64,000 bases of DNA, taken from positions 186,001 through 250,000 of the forward strand of contig NZ_AQRA01000006.1 of NCBI RefSeq assembly GCF_000626715.1, in the 5' to 3' direction. Positions 8,051 to 16,551 of this stretch are shown one piece after another. This DNA is from Aquimarina atlantica. GTDB lineage: Bacteria > Bacteroidota > Bacteroidia > Flavobacteriales > Flavobacteriaceae. Numbering within the stretch: the stretch's first letter is position 1; each line of letters starts with the position of its first letter. The notes below the pieces were generated by a model. It made no database searches, was not told the origin of the DNA, and was given only the letters and a program-made list of their open reading frames with translations. The translations under genes and the position numbers were made by a program.

Positions 8051-9949
8051 CTAATCATTAATCCATTTTTTTAATATCATCTTTTGCTGTGCTGTAGCCT
8101 TAGGGTCCTGTTTTAAAATTATCTTCTCTATAGTAGGTTTGGTTACATTGGACTTAAGTGTCATGATCTCGTTATTACGCTTAATTCTAAATGTGATTTC
8201 GTCTCCAATTTTCCATTTATTAGAATCACCAAACAGATCATATATATTATTAAGGCTGTATTCTTTTTTGTTAATGCTTAGTAAAACATCTCCTTCTAAA
8301 ATCCCAAGTTCTTTTAAAAAACTATTAAATGGGATATCTGATGTAAAAATCACTTCTTTAGTAACTTCAGAACCAGTTACAAAAGGCTCTTGTTTAAAAA
8401 TAAAATAAGAAGAAGGAGCATTCTTTGTTCCGTATAATACTCCGGCTTTATTAAGATAAAATTCATAATCAATAGGAGTATTGCTCATAACATGTGTTTG
8501 CAAAAATGCACTTACCTCGGGATATGAATCTTCTTCTATAGCCTTAATAAGTTCTTTATCATCAAAAGGAACATCGATACCATATCGAACTGATAAATTT
8601 TTAATAAGATCAAGTAATCCATAAGCTCCTTCACTTTTTTCCCGCATTATGATATCCAGGCACATAGATATTAATGCTCCTTTCTCATAAACATTTCTGT
8701 AGCTATTGTGATAAGGATCGACCAAAATGTTTTTACTCATAGTCGAAAAAGCTATAGAATCATCAAAAGAAGAGGAGGCTTCAATCTTACCAATAATTCG
8801 TTCAAAAAATTCATCTTTTGTAATAAGCCCTTGTGTGATTTGGAATAACATCGAAAAATACTCTGTAGTACCTTCGTATAACCACAAATGCTCCGACATT
8901 TTTGGATTGTTATAATCAAAATTATGGATTTCTTCAGAATGAATGGTTAATGGTGTCACAATATGAAAAAACTCATGAGAAACAACATCAGTAAGCGCTT
9001 CATTAAGTTTTTTACGAGATAGTGATTCTGGCAATACAACTACTGTAGAGGTATTATGTTCTAGAGCTCCAAATCCTTGTGCATCATTAGATTTTGCAGA
9101 AGATAGGTAAAGTAATATAGTGTATTTTTTTGTAGAGTTAATATCACCCAAAAAATCCTTTTGCGCTCTAATCATACGCTCCATCTGGGGCATTATTTGT
9201 GCTGCTTTGTGAGTTTTATTTTTAGAATAAACACTTAGAAGTATTTCTATATCATTAACCTTAAAACTGGCTTTATCCGCAATAGAGTACATGATAGGAT
9301 TATCTGTTACATCAGCATATCTTTTAAAAGAGAAGTAATCGATATCGTTTTTAGAAGTACTCGTAGCATTGTCAAAAAGTATTTCTTCAACCGAAGCAGA
9401 AGCTTCCAAAAAAGAAGGGTGTTTAATAAATAGCTTGTATTTATTTTCTTTCATCCCACCAAAGTACCCCACAAAAGCATATAGATTTAAAATAAAATTT
9501 TTGTCTTTTATAATATTAGACCCTGTTGGGGAGAAAACATCGTGAGAATCTTCAGAATCATACGTATCATTTACCCAATAGGTGATTTTGTCTAATTGTT
9601 TGGCATTATTTATTTTCCAACGGTTATCTCCATATTTTTGAACATCAATAGAATTTCCCTCGTGATCAAACGCTTTAAAATCATCAATATATTTGCCAAA
9701 GTCGTTATTTTGATAAGTCCCGGGTACAATTTTTGGCAAGTAATAACTTATGGAGTCCAGGTTTAAGTTATCGATTTGGATTTCTACTTTAACTTTATCA
9801 TCTTTTACGTTAACGAGATCAATAGAAGCACGTATTGTAGATACATTTGTCGAAGCAACAGGAAGTTGTGTAGTCTTACAACCAGTAGCCAAATTAAATA
9901 TGGCAAATGCAAATAGTAGGGTTTTTATGGTATGAATCGTTCTTTGCAC
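8051..9949 (-). CDS. M61 family metallopeptidase with PDZ domain (lipoprotein)
   Basis: 632 aa. A lipoprotein signal peptide ends FNLATGC. An N-terminal beta domain precedes the catalytic domain, where HEFFH (HExxH) and the downstream WLYEGTTEYFS segment supply the zinc ligands expected of glycyl-aminopeptidase-like M61 enzymes. The C-terminal hundred residues (GILEGDVLLSINKKEYSL...) form a PDZ domain. It likely degrades peptides at the periplasmic side of a membrane. The upstream HAD gene ends only 2 nt before its start, so the two are co-transcribed. Confidence 0.9.
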   Translation of the reverse strand: MQRTIHTIKTLLFAFAIFNLATGCKTTQLPVASTNVSTIRASIDLVNVKDDKVKVEIQIDNLNLDSISYYLPKIVPGTYQNNDFGKYIDDFKAFDHEGNSIDVQKYGDNRWKINNAKQLDKITYWVNDTYDSEDSHDVFSPTGSNIIKDKNFILNLYAFVGYFGGMKENKYKLFIKHPSFLEASASVEEILFDNATSTSKNDIDYFSFKRYADVTDNPIMYSIADKASFKVNDIEILLSVYSKNKTHKAAQIMPQMERMIRAQKDFLGDINSTKKYTILLYLSSAKSNDAQGFGALEHNTSTVVVLPESLSRKKLNEALTDVVSHEFFHIVTPLTIHSEEIHNFDYNNPKMSEHLWLYEGTTEYFSMLFQITQGLITKDEFFERIIGKIEASSSFDDSIAFSTMSKNILVDPYHNSYRNVYEKGALISMCLDIIMREKSEGAYGLLDLIKNLSVRYGIDVPFDDKELIKAIEEDSYPEVSAFLQTHVMSNTPIDYEFYLNKAGVLYGTKNAPSSYFIFKQEPFVTGSEVTKEVIFTSDIPFNSFLKELGILEGDVLLSINKKEYSLNNIYDLFGDSNKWKIGDEITFRIKRNNEIMTLKSNVTKPTIEKIILKQDPKATAQQKMILKKWIND

Positions 9950-9951
9950 AG

Positions 9952-10758
9952 TTATAAAATATTTTTTTGAATATATGTTGCTACTCCATTTTCTTTTCCT
10001 GAAAGCGTAATAACATTTGCTACTTGTAAAGTTTCTGGTTTTGCATTTGCTACAGCTACACCAGTTCCTACTGCTTGTAGCATTGCAATATCATTATAAT
10101 TATCTCCAAATGCAACTGCATCAGAAATAGGAATTTTAAAATAAGAGTCAAGCAGCATCTCGATGGCAGTTAATTTTGAAATACTTTTATGTGCAATCTC
10201 TATATATGTGGGTTTAGAACGATATAAATGAAGCGTATCTTTGAAACTATCTTCTAAAAAAGCGTACGCTTGATCTATATAAGATTCTTCACCCATACAC
10301 ATAATCTTATGAGCTCCTTTGTTATTAGCTTTCCATTCTTGTATCACATGTTGGGTCGATTTTACCACTGGATTTACTTTGGTGTTATTTGCTTCGCGAT
10401 TTGCCCAAAAATCCATTTTAGGAACAAACCAATCATTATTGTGATATAAGCTTATATGAAATTTTTGATCTTTATTAAAAGTATCTAATTCTTCTATAAT
10501 ATCTGGAGATATAAAAGTAGAATGAACAGGTTTTTGATCTACCAAAATTAATCCCCCATTATAGCATATCATGGGTTGGTCTTTTATATCTAACTCTTCC
10601 TGTAAATGATTCATAGCATCTGGCATTCTGGAAGAAATTAAAACTACAGGTATATTGTTTTTAATTCTCTTAATTTCTGAAATCGTAAGTTCAGAAAGTT
10701 CTCTTTCAGAATTTAACAGCGTTCCATCAATATCAGAGAATATAATGCGATGTGGCAT
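9952..10758 (-). CDS. Cof-type HAD-IIB family phosphatase
   Basis: 268 aa. HAD motif I is DIDGTLL near the N-terminus, motif II is VVLISSR, the conserved Lys lies in the SISKLTAIEMLL segment, and motif IV is AFGDNYNDIAML, all arranged as in Cof-like sugar-phosphate phosphatases. The C2B cap lies between. It is cytoplasmic with an unknown physiological substrate. It is the first gene of a pair with the M61 peptidase (2 nt gap) and lies 40 nt downstream of the alpha/beta hydrolase, so all three may form one operon. Confidence 0.9.
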   Translation of the reverse strand: MPHRIIFSDIDGTLLNSERELSELTISEIKRIKNNIPVVLISSRMPDAMNHLQEELDIKDQPMICYNGGLILVDQKPVHSTFISPDIIEELDTFNKDQKFHISLYHNNDWFVPKMDFWANREANNTKVNPVVKSTQHVIQEWKANNKGAHKIMCMGEESYIDQAYAFLEDSFKDTLHLYRSKPTYIEIAHKSISKLTAIEMLLDSYFKIPISDAVAFGDNYNDIAMLQAVGTGVAVANAKPETLQVANVITLSGKENGVATYIQKNIL

Positions 10759-10798
10759 TAGGTGTTTTTGATTAGGGTTATATAATTTTTTTAATAAA

Positions 10799-11725
10799 CT
10801 ATTGATTCACAAAGTTAGTAATCCCTGTCAGAACTTCGGGCATTATTTTCCTAAAGGGTTCATTATATGATTTGTGATTTTCTAGTCGACCTCCTTTAAT
10901 CTCTTTTAAGATATGATTCATATCTGTAACAAATAGATATTCGGCTTGTGGTATAATCTCTTTAAATTTTTCTGCCTGTATTAGTTCTACCTGGATATCT
11001 TTATCACCATAAATTATGAGAACAGGTATTTCTAATTTTAAAATTTCCTCAGAAGGATTATACTTCATCCAGGAACTCATAAAGGGTTGTAAATTATATC
11101 TAAAAATAGATTCTAATGCCGGGTCATAATTAGTAGCTCTGCCATTTTCTTTTAATTGCTTAAAAGCTACAGAAGCGCTTTTATCTAAACCAGGAGCTTG
11201 TTTTGCAATTTGTTCTATAATTACCTGATCTATTGCTACTGCATTTCCTGCTATAGAAATAAAACCATCTGCTCTTCCTTTTGCAGCAATCATACCTACT
11301 AGAGAACCTTGACCATGACCAGCGATAATAACTTTTTTGTATTTTCCGTTTTTACTGAAATAATCTATTATTGATATTGCATCTTCAATATAATGATCTA
11401 AAGAAATTTCATGCTCTTTAATTCCTAAACCATCCATCTTAAAGAGTCTTTTGTCATAGCGATAAGTTGCAATACCTTCTTTGGCAAGTTCATGAGACAA
11501 CTGCTTAAAAGTATCATTTTTAGACATTCGATCATTGCCATCTCTATTAATCGCTCCAGCATCCATTATAAAAATAACCAAAGGAACATTATCTTCAGAA
11601 TATGGAGTAACCAAAGAACCCTCTATATACCTATTGATTTTGACAACTGCAGAGTTAAATTCTTTTTTTTGAGCAAAACTCAATGCAGAAATCAAGATCA
11701 TAAATAAATAAAATTTACTCTTCAT
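10799..11725 (-). CDS. Alpha/beta hydrolase fold protein lacking the nucleophile serine
   Basis: 308 aa from Met at 11725, chosen because the signal peptide MKSKFYLFMILISALSFAQ starts there; the frame is open to 11752. The fold is that of secreted lysophospholipase-like hydrolases common in flavobacteria. The nucleophile elbow reads AGHGQGSLVG where GHSxG is expected, so Gly replaces the catalytic Ser. The acid (IYGDKD) and the His (DMNHILK) of the triad are both kept. It may be a pseudoenzyme or use the following Ser. It is probably periplasmic and possibly co-transcribed with the HAD and M61 genes. Confidence 0.8.
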   Translation of the reverse strand: MKSKFYLFMILISALSFAQKKEFNSAVVKINRYIEGSLVTPYSEDNVPLVIFIMDAGAINRDGNDRMSKNDTFKQLSHELAKEGIATYRYDKRLFKMDGLGIKEHEISLDHYIEDAISIIDYFSKNGKYKKVIIAGHGQGSLVGMIAAKGRADGFISIAGNAVAIDQVIIEQIAKQAPGLDKSASVAFKQLKENGRATNYDPALESIFRYNLQPFMSSWMKYNPSEEILKLEIPVLIIYGDKDIQVELIQAEKFKEIIPQAEYLFVTDMNHILKEIKGGRLENHKSYNEPFRKIMPEVLTGITNFVNQ

Positions 11726-11959
11726 AGTAGGTAGGGTTTGTGTATATAACAAATAAGAAATGAATACTAATCAAATTGATATTGACTAAACGTTTAATAT
11801 GAATTGAAATGTGTTTGATTACCAAACAGAACATACATAAAACAGATAAAACGACAAATTTGAAAGCATATTTTGATTCGAGACAATTACTATTTGTTAT
11901 TTTTAATATTATTTACGCGTAATTAATCATTTTTAACGAATCACTAACATACCCTTTTT

Positions 11960-11967
11960 TATCTTTG
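11960..11967 (+). promoter_or_regulatory. Candidate -7 box of the S1/P1 nuclease gene
   Basis: TATCTTTG matches TAnnTTTG and ends 17 nt before the ATG at 11985. No clear -33 TTTG at 19 nt. Confidence 0.45.
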
Positions 11968-11984
11968 CTTCAAAATATATATAA

Positions 11985-12767
11985 ATGAAACTTCAATATA
12001 AATGGTTACTTGTTTTGTTCATAATTTCTTTATCTGGGTTTTCTGCAGATTATGATTGGGGAAAGACAGGACATAGAGCTACAGGCCAGATTGCAGACTC
12101 ATATTTGACAAAGAAAGCAAGGCGTACTATAGCAAAACTTCTTAACGGCCAAAGTCTTGCTTTGGTTTCTACATTTGCCGATGAAATTAAAAGTGACAAA
12201 AAATATAGAGGTTATAGCCCCTGGCATTATGTTAATTTTCCATTTGATAAGAAATATGGGGAAGAAAAGCCTAGTGAGTATGGTGACTTGGTAAAAGGGA
12301 TAAATACATGTATATCGGTATTAAAAAATGAAAAATCATCTAAAGAAGATATGGTGTTTCATCTTAAAATGCTAGTACATTTTGTTGGTGATTTACACCA
12401 ACCGCTTCATGTAGGTAGAGGAGAAGATAAAGGAGGAAATGATATTCAGGTACGTTGGTTTAGAGATGGATCTAACTTGCATAGGGTTTGGGATAGTGAT
12501 ATGATAGATTATTATGGTATGAGCTATACAGAGCTATCTGTAAATAAGACCGTGTTATCTAAGGATCAGATTAAAGCAATTCAAAATGGTGGTGTAGTAG
12601 ACTGGGTGCACGAATCTCAAAAGCTTGCACAACAAGTATATGGATCTGCAAATGTAGGTGAAAAACTAGGTTATAAATATATGTATGATTATTTTCCTAT
12701 AGTACGTACCCAATTGCAAAAAGGAGGAATACGATTGGCTAAAATAGTAAATGAAATTTTTGGATAA
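11985..12767 (+). CDS. Secreted S1/P1-type nuclease
   Basis: 260 aa. After a signal peptide ending near GFSA, the mature protein begins with the invariant Trp (DYDWGKTGHRATGQIA), whose amino end binds zinc in this family. Further ligands are visible in the STFADEIKSD, SPWHYVNFP, LVHFVGDLHQPLHVGRGEDKGGN and NLHRVWDS motifs. Such trinuclear-zinc enzymes cleave single-stranded DNA and RNA, probably for nutrient or phosphate scavenging. It is monocistronic, with its own candidate -7 box, and converges on the AraC gene with only 8 nt between the stops. Confidence 0.93.
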   Translation: MKLQYKWLLVLFIISLSGFSADYDWGKTGHRATGQIADSYLTKKARRTIAKLLNGQSLALVSTFADEIKSDKKYRGYSPWHYVNFPFDKKYGEEKPSEYGDLVKGINTCISVLKNEKSSKEDMVFHLKMLVHFVGDLHQPLHVGRGEDKGGNDIQVRWFRDGSNLHRVWDSDMIDYYGMSYTELSVNKTVLSKDQIKAIQNGGVVDWVHESQKLAQQVYGSANVGEKLGYKYMYDYFPIVRTQLQKGGIRLAKIVNEIFG

Positions 12768-12775
12768 AATTACGA

Positions 12776-13639
12776 TTAGCTAATAGACATTTCGTTACGG
12801 TATTGCTTGGGAGACATCGAAAAATGCTTTTTAAAGGTTTTGGTAAGATGACTCTCATCTGTATATCCTAATTGATATGCAATTTCTGCAATAGTAAACT
12901 CAGTATGTTGTAAGCGATACTCAACCAACTTCATTTTATACTTAGTAACATATTGGTGTATAGATTCTCCTGTTTTTCTTTTAAAATATGTGCTAATTGA
13001 ACTCTGAGACATATTAAATTTATTTGCCAAAAAATTAATCTTAGTAAGATCATTGTCATAAACGTGTTGTCTAATATGGCTTAAGATCGAATCTATTTTG
13101 TTATGAGAAACTAAGATATTTTTTTGATGCGAATTATATTTTTCAGAGATGTTGCGAACTATAATACTTAGAATAGTACTGATTGCATTAGAAATAATTT
13201 CCTGATAATATACTTTCTCGTTTTTAAACTCTTCTAAGACAACATTATGGATATCCCAAATAATACTTCGATCCTCTTCATGCGAAATTACATCTCCTGG
13301 TATGATATTAGGTTGGTGTAATAGCTGCTCAATACGTTGTAACCAATATTTCCTGTCAGGAAGATTGACTTTACTAGAGAACAAAAGCTCTGTAAACTTG
13401 AAATAAGTAAAATTAGTACGTTTTTCAATTTCGAAGTGATGCGTGTCTTCTGGTGCCAGTAGAAAAATATTATTTTCTTTATAAGGAAACCGTATATCAT
13501 TAATGGTATGATATCCACTTCCTTTTTCAATAAAAATGATTTCAAAATAGTTATGATTATGAGGTTCCGCTTCCCATTCATCAATAGCATATCGATGTAC
13601 TACAAAAGTTTCATTCAAGGTATAACGGTTCATAAACAA
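12776..13639 (-). CDS. AraC family transcriptional regulator with cupin sensor domain
   Basis: 287 aa. The N-terminal cupin (EAEPHNHNYFEIIFIEKGSG..., APEDTHHFEI) likely binds a small effector. The C-terminal hundred residues carry two helix-turn-helix units, with KFNMSQSSISTYFKRKTGESIHQY split over the first and IAYQLGYTDESHLTKTFKKHF over the second, ending SPKQYRNEM. It is divergent from the MauE/DoxX-like gene at 13842. The intergenic region carries TRTACAAG direct repeats spaced 21 bp next to that gene's -7 box, so it probably activates its neighbour. A second Met at 13633 is an alternative start. Confidence 0.9.
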   Translation of the reverse strand: MFMNRYTLNETFVVHRYAIDEWEAEPHNHNYFEIIFIEKGSGYHTINDIRFPYKENNIFLLAPEDTHHFEIEKRTNFTYFKFTELLFSSKVNLPDRKYWLQRIEQLLHQPNIIPGDVISHEEDRSIIWDIHNVVLEEFKNEKVYYQEIISNAISTILSIIVRNISEKYNSHQKNILVSHNKIDSILSHIRQHVYDNDLTKINFLANKFNMSQSSISTYFKRKTGESIHQYVTKYKMKLVEYRLQHTEFTIAEIAYQLGYTDESHLTKTFKKHFSMSPKQYRNEMSIS

Positions 13640-13692
13640 TTCTTTAACATTTTAAAGTTACAAAAATAAAATCAATAAAACAGGAATTCTTT

Positions 13693-13700
13693 TATACAAG
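13693..13700 (+). promoter_or_regulatory. Possible upstream AraC half-site
   Basis: TATACAAG, identical to the half-site at 13778 and 64 bp (about six helical turns) before the one at 13757. Could allow looping as with other AraC-type regulators (inference). Confidence 0.3.
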
Positions 13701-13756
13701 TATTTTTGTGTATATGTGTGTAATCATGTTGATAATTAATTGATTACATGGATTTT

Positions 13757-13785
13757 TGTACAAGTTATTTACAAAAATATACAAG
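13757..13785 (+). promoter_or_regulatory. Predicted AraC-type operator (21-bp spaced direct repeats)
   Basis: TGTACAAG (13757) and TATACAAG (13778) are direct repeats exactly 21 bp apart, the two-turn spacing of AraC-family sites. The second copy ends 21 bp before the TACATTTG -7 box at 13807, so it overlaps the -33 position as in activator sites. The same stretch also holds a 9-bp inverted repeat (13752-13760 / 13770-13778), so a dyad-binding factor is an alternative. Confidence 0.5.
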
Positions 13786-13806
13786 AACCAGAATGAAGGT
13801 AAGATA

Positions 13807-13814
13807 TACATTTG
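13807..13814 (+). promoter_or_regulatory. -7 box of the MauE/DoxX-like gene
   Basis: TACATTTG fits TAnnTTTG. It overlaps an upstream ATG at 13812, which therefore cannot be the main start, and lies 27 nt before the ATG at 13842. The lack of a -33 TTTG fits activator dependence. Confidence 0.5.
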
Positions 13815-13841
13815 CCGATCAAAATTTCGCACAAATCTATC

Positions 13842-14258
13842 ATGAAAATTAGAATTTATCTATACCATCTCATTAGAGTGGTATTTGGAGGCTTGCTGGT
13901 GTTGTACGGTACTTATAACGTAATTAGGTATTCAGAGTTTTTAGAGCGACTAGAGGTATATTTTAGTAATGCTACAGTATTTAATATAGCTTTTATAGAA
14001 GCCCTGGCTCCATTAGTACCTTTTGAAGAATTTGTAATAGGGATGTTCCTGATTCTTAATATTTTCGTGAGAAAGGCTTTAATCACAATCATCATACTAT
14101 TTACATTTTTCACTTTGTTTATGATAGATGCAGATTGCTTGATTTTAGCACTTATTCATCTATTTTTTTGTGGTATTGCTATAGTATTACTAAAGAATGG
14201 TAAGTATGATTTAAATTCTATAAACTATGATAAAGATTCATATCGAGTCATATCATAA
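13842..14258 (+). CDS. MauE/DoxX-like integral membrane protein
   Basis: 138 aa with four hydrophobic segments (IYLYHLIRVVFGGLLVLYG, an IEALAPLVPFEEFVIGMFLIL span, a KALITIIILFTFFTLFM span and an ALIHLFFCGIAIVLL span), the plan of MauE/DoxX-type redox-associated membrane proteins. Two Cys residues, one in DADCL and one in FFCG, may be redox-active. The start at 13842 is chosen because the upstream ATG at 13812 overlaps the promoter. It is divergent from the AraC gene and probably its target. Two tandem hairpins ending in a T tract follow. Confidence 0.65.
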   Translation: MKIRIYLYHLIRVVFGGLLVLYGTYNVIRYSEFLERLEVYFSNATVFNIAFIEALAPLVPFEEFVIGMFLILNIFVRKALITIIILFTFFTLFMIDADCLILALIHLFFCGIAIVLLKNGKYDLNSINYDKDSYRVIS

Positions 14259-14329
14259 AATATAAAAAAATAGCCACCTCTTTGCAGAGAGGATTTTTCA
14301 TAGATTAATTTTGTTTGATGTTAAAAGCG

Positions 14330-14358
14330 CCCTTGCAGTTTTGTAAGGGTTTTTTTTA
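14330..14358 (+). terminator. Intrinsic terminator after the MauE-like gene
   Basis: CCCTTGCA (14330-14337) pairs with TGTAAGGG (14342-14349), followed by eight T. A weaker CCTCT/AGAGG hairpin precedes it at about 14276-14297. Confidence 0.7.
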
Positions 14359-14405
14359 TTGAATTATCATCCTCTGTTGTATGTCAATTTAAAATAAACA
14401 AAAAA

Positions 14406-14753
14406 TTAAAGATAAAGAGATGCCCAGTATATCAAACCAAATTGAAGTAACAATCTAATGACTAAAACGAATTTTGGTAAATTTAAACTCGCTTTTTTAT
14501 GTACAAGCATATGTATGTGAACCGGGAAAAACAAAATGAGCATAAAAATTGTACTCCACGCAGAAAATGTTCTGGTTGGTGCAAATAATAAACCAAAACT
14601 CACAAAAATCTCTGCAACACCACTTAAATAAACCAATAATTTGTGATAAGGGATATACAATGGCATTATTCTCATGAATGCCTTAGGGCTAATTAGATGA
14701 AAAACGCCGGCAATACCAAAGATGAATGATAAAACATATAAGTGCCAACTCAT
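14406..14753 (-). CDS. DoxX-like small membrane protein
   Basis: 115 aa with four predicted transmembrane helices. The pattern LSFIFGIAGVFHLISPKAFMRIMP and the LSGVAEIFVSFGLLF segment are typical of DoxX-family proteins of the inner membrane, some of which act in quinone-linked or thiol redox chemistry; the substrate here is unknown. The ATG at 14753 overlaps the TGA of the upstream gene by 1 nt (TGATG), so translation of the pair is coupled. Confidence 0.75.
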   Translation of the reverse strand: MSWHLYVLSFIFGIAGVFHLISPKAFMRIMPLYIPYHKLLVYLSGVAEIFVSFGLLFAPTRTFSAWSTIFMLILFFPVHIHMLVHKKASLNLPKFVLVIRLLLQFGLIYWASLYL

Positions 14754-15214
14754 CAAACTCCAGTAGCTTTTTCTTTACCAGTTTCTCTAAGCGAATGATT
14801 TTTGTTATGAGTCATCATTTTAATAAAACTTATTTTTCTAAAGCGTAGCGCATTCCAATCTGTATTAATAGAAACATGATTTATGGGTTCGAGATTATAA
14901 TCTCCAAGAACTCCCCAACCATAATCTCTATTAATTTCTGTGGTGTATTTTTTAGAGTTTTTTTTAGGATATGCAAACCAAAGTATAGCATCACCTACCA
15001 ATTTTGGATATACCGTTTCTATACGGTTTTCTATTTGCTTCTTTTCGGTAACAAATATAACAGCAAAATCAACTTCTGATACCTGAATCAAAGATTCTTT
15101 AACAGTTACACCCTTAAGGCAATCAAGGTCTTCACAAAACCCTTCGGGTTCATTAAGTATTAATATCTCATCTAAAAAGGGAGGAAGCTGTAATTTTTTA
15201 AATAGAGGTGTCAT
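14753..15214 (-). CDS. Conserved hypothetical cytoplasmic protein (DUF3052-like)
   Basis: 153 aa without signal peptide or membrane segments. The central AILWFAYPKKNSKKY segment, the NRDYGWG segment and the final DWNALRFRKI motif are recognisable from short bacterial proteins related to DUF3052, whose function is unknown to me. The start codon at 15214 begins right after an A/T-rich leader. It is translationally coupled to the downstream DoxX-like gene, suggesting a shared role in a membrane process. Confidence 0.65.
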   Translation of the reverse strand: MTPLFKKLQLPPFLDEILILNEPEGFCEDLDCLKGVTVKESLIQVSEVDFAVIFVTEKKQIENRIETVYPKLVGDAILWFAYPKKNSKKYTTEINRDYGWGVLGDYNLEPINHVSINTDWNALRFRKISFIKMMTHNKNHSLRETGKEKATGV

Positions 15215-15415
15215 GAGAATAAATTTTAGAAAAACTTGTGTCTTTTAAAGATACGAAAAAAACTGATCATTTTATAACTTGATGTTTTTATGAAAATATT
15301 TATATCCTGATCTGTATCAGTGTATTAAGGGGGATTGACTATTGTACTAGGTTAAGAACAATAAAAACAAGAAAATTGAAGTTTACTTTATAACACAAAC
15401 TCAAATATATAAATT

Positions 15416-16468
15416 ATGAAAACAGTTTTTAAGAGCACCGTACTTGGCGCTTTAGCATTCGTTGCATGTACAACTTTCATTTCTTGTGAGAAAGATCAAG
15501 ACAATGCTCACGAACAACTAGAAAATCAAACAACAGTTGAAAAAGGATTCTTGCATGAGCAAGCCTATCCAGAAAGAACAGGAAAATTAGTTACTATTGA
15601 GCTTAACGGGGAATCTGTTGAAGTCGAGGAAATCGACGGACAGTATGTTTTAGGAGATATTCTTATTGATAAAGAGGATGTTATGATCAAAAACGGTAAA
15701 AGTACAGGACGTACCGGAAGCAGATGGCCAAACAATACTGTGTATTATGAAATACAAAGTAGTTTGCCTAATCAGGCAAGGGTAACCAATGCGATTGCAC
15801 ATTGGGAGGCAAATACAAGCCTTAAATTTGTGAAAAGAACAAATCAAACCGCTTATATCTATTTTAGAAGTGGTAGTGGGTGCTCATCTTCTGTAGGACG
15901 AACAGGTAGAAGGCAAAATATCAATCTTGCAAATGGGTGTTCTACCGGTAATACAATTCATGAAATAGGCCATGCTGTAGGATTATGGCATGAGCAAAGT
16001 AGAAAAGACAGGGATCAGTATATCACCATCAATTTTCAGAATATACAGGCGAATAGAGATTTTAATTTCAAAACGTATGCTCAGCAAGGGTATGATGGTG
16101 ATGAGTATACTAACTCGTTAGATTTTAATTCGATTATGTTATATGGTTCTTATGCTTTTTCTGCAAATGGGCAACCTACTATTGTAAAAAAAGATGGATC
16201 TACTTATAATGCACAAAGGAATGGACTTTCTAGTGGAGATATCGCCGGAATAAAAATTATGTACCCCGGTGGTGGTGGAAATGATATTTGCGAAGGAGTT
16301 GCTCCTTGGTCTAGTTCTCAAAATTATCAGGTAGGAGATCGTGTAACCTATAGAGGGTATTTGTATGAAAGAACTTCTAGTGGTTGGACCCGAATAGGAC
16401 AATGTGGTGCATCAAAATCATCAAACGCTCAAGATGTACCGCATCTTAACGATGTAGCAAAAAATTAA
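15416..16468 (+). CDS. Astacin-type (M12A) zinc metalloprotease with chitin-binding-like C-terminal module
   Basis: 350 aa. A lipoprotein-type signal peptide ends TFISC. A propeptide carries VLGDI, resembling the astacin FxGD aspartate-switch motif, and the mature enzyme likely starts near SRWPNNTVYYEI. The zinc site HEIGHAVGLWHEQSR fits HExxHxxGxxHE and the Met-turn is SIMLYG. A C-terminal module (CEGVAPWSSSQNYQVGDRV..., about 290-335) resembles carbohydrate-binding family 5/12, so the enzyme may attach to chitin-like polymers. Relatives include flavastacin and myroilysin. It is monocistronic, closed by a strong terminator. Confidence 0.92.
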   Translation: MKTVFKSTVLGALAFVACTTFISCEKDQDNAHEQLENQTTVEKGFLHEQAYPERTGKLVTIELNGESVEVEEIDGQYVLGDILIDKEDVMIKNGKSTGRTGSRWPNNTVYYEIQSSLPNQARVTNAIAHWEANTSLKFVKRTNQTAYIYFRSGSGCSSSVGRTGRRQNINLANGCSTGNTIHEIGHAVGLWHEQSRKDRDQYITINFQNIQANRDFNFKTYAQQGYDGDEYTNSLDFNSIMLYGSYAFSANGQPTIVKKDGSTYNAQRNGLSSGDIAGIKIMYPGGGGNDICEGVAPWSSSQNYQVGDRVTYRGYLYERTSSGWTRIGQCGASKSSNAQDVPHLNDVAKN

Positions 16469-16495
16469 TACTGCATAGGAAATAGCATGAAAAAT

Positions 16496-16530
16496 AAAAT
16501 CCCTTCAGAGTTTTTCTGAAGGGATTTTTA
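16496..16530 (+). terminator. Bidirectional terminator between astacin and lipoprotein genes
   Basis: The 14-bp stem 16496-16509 / 16515-16528 (core ATCCCTTCAGA/TCTGAAGGGAT) is A-flanked on the left and T-flanked on the right, serving the two convergent genes. Confidence 0.85.
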
Positions 16531-16551
16531 TATGCTGCAAAAAGTAATGTG

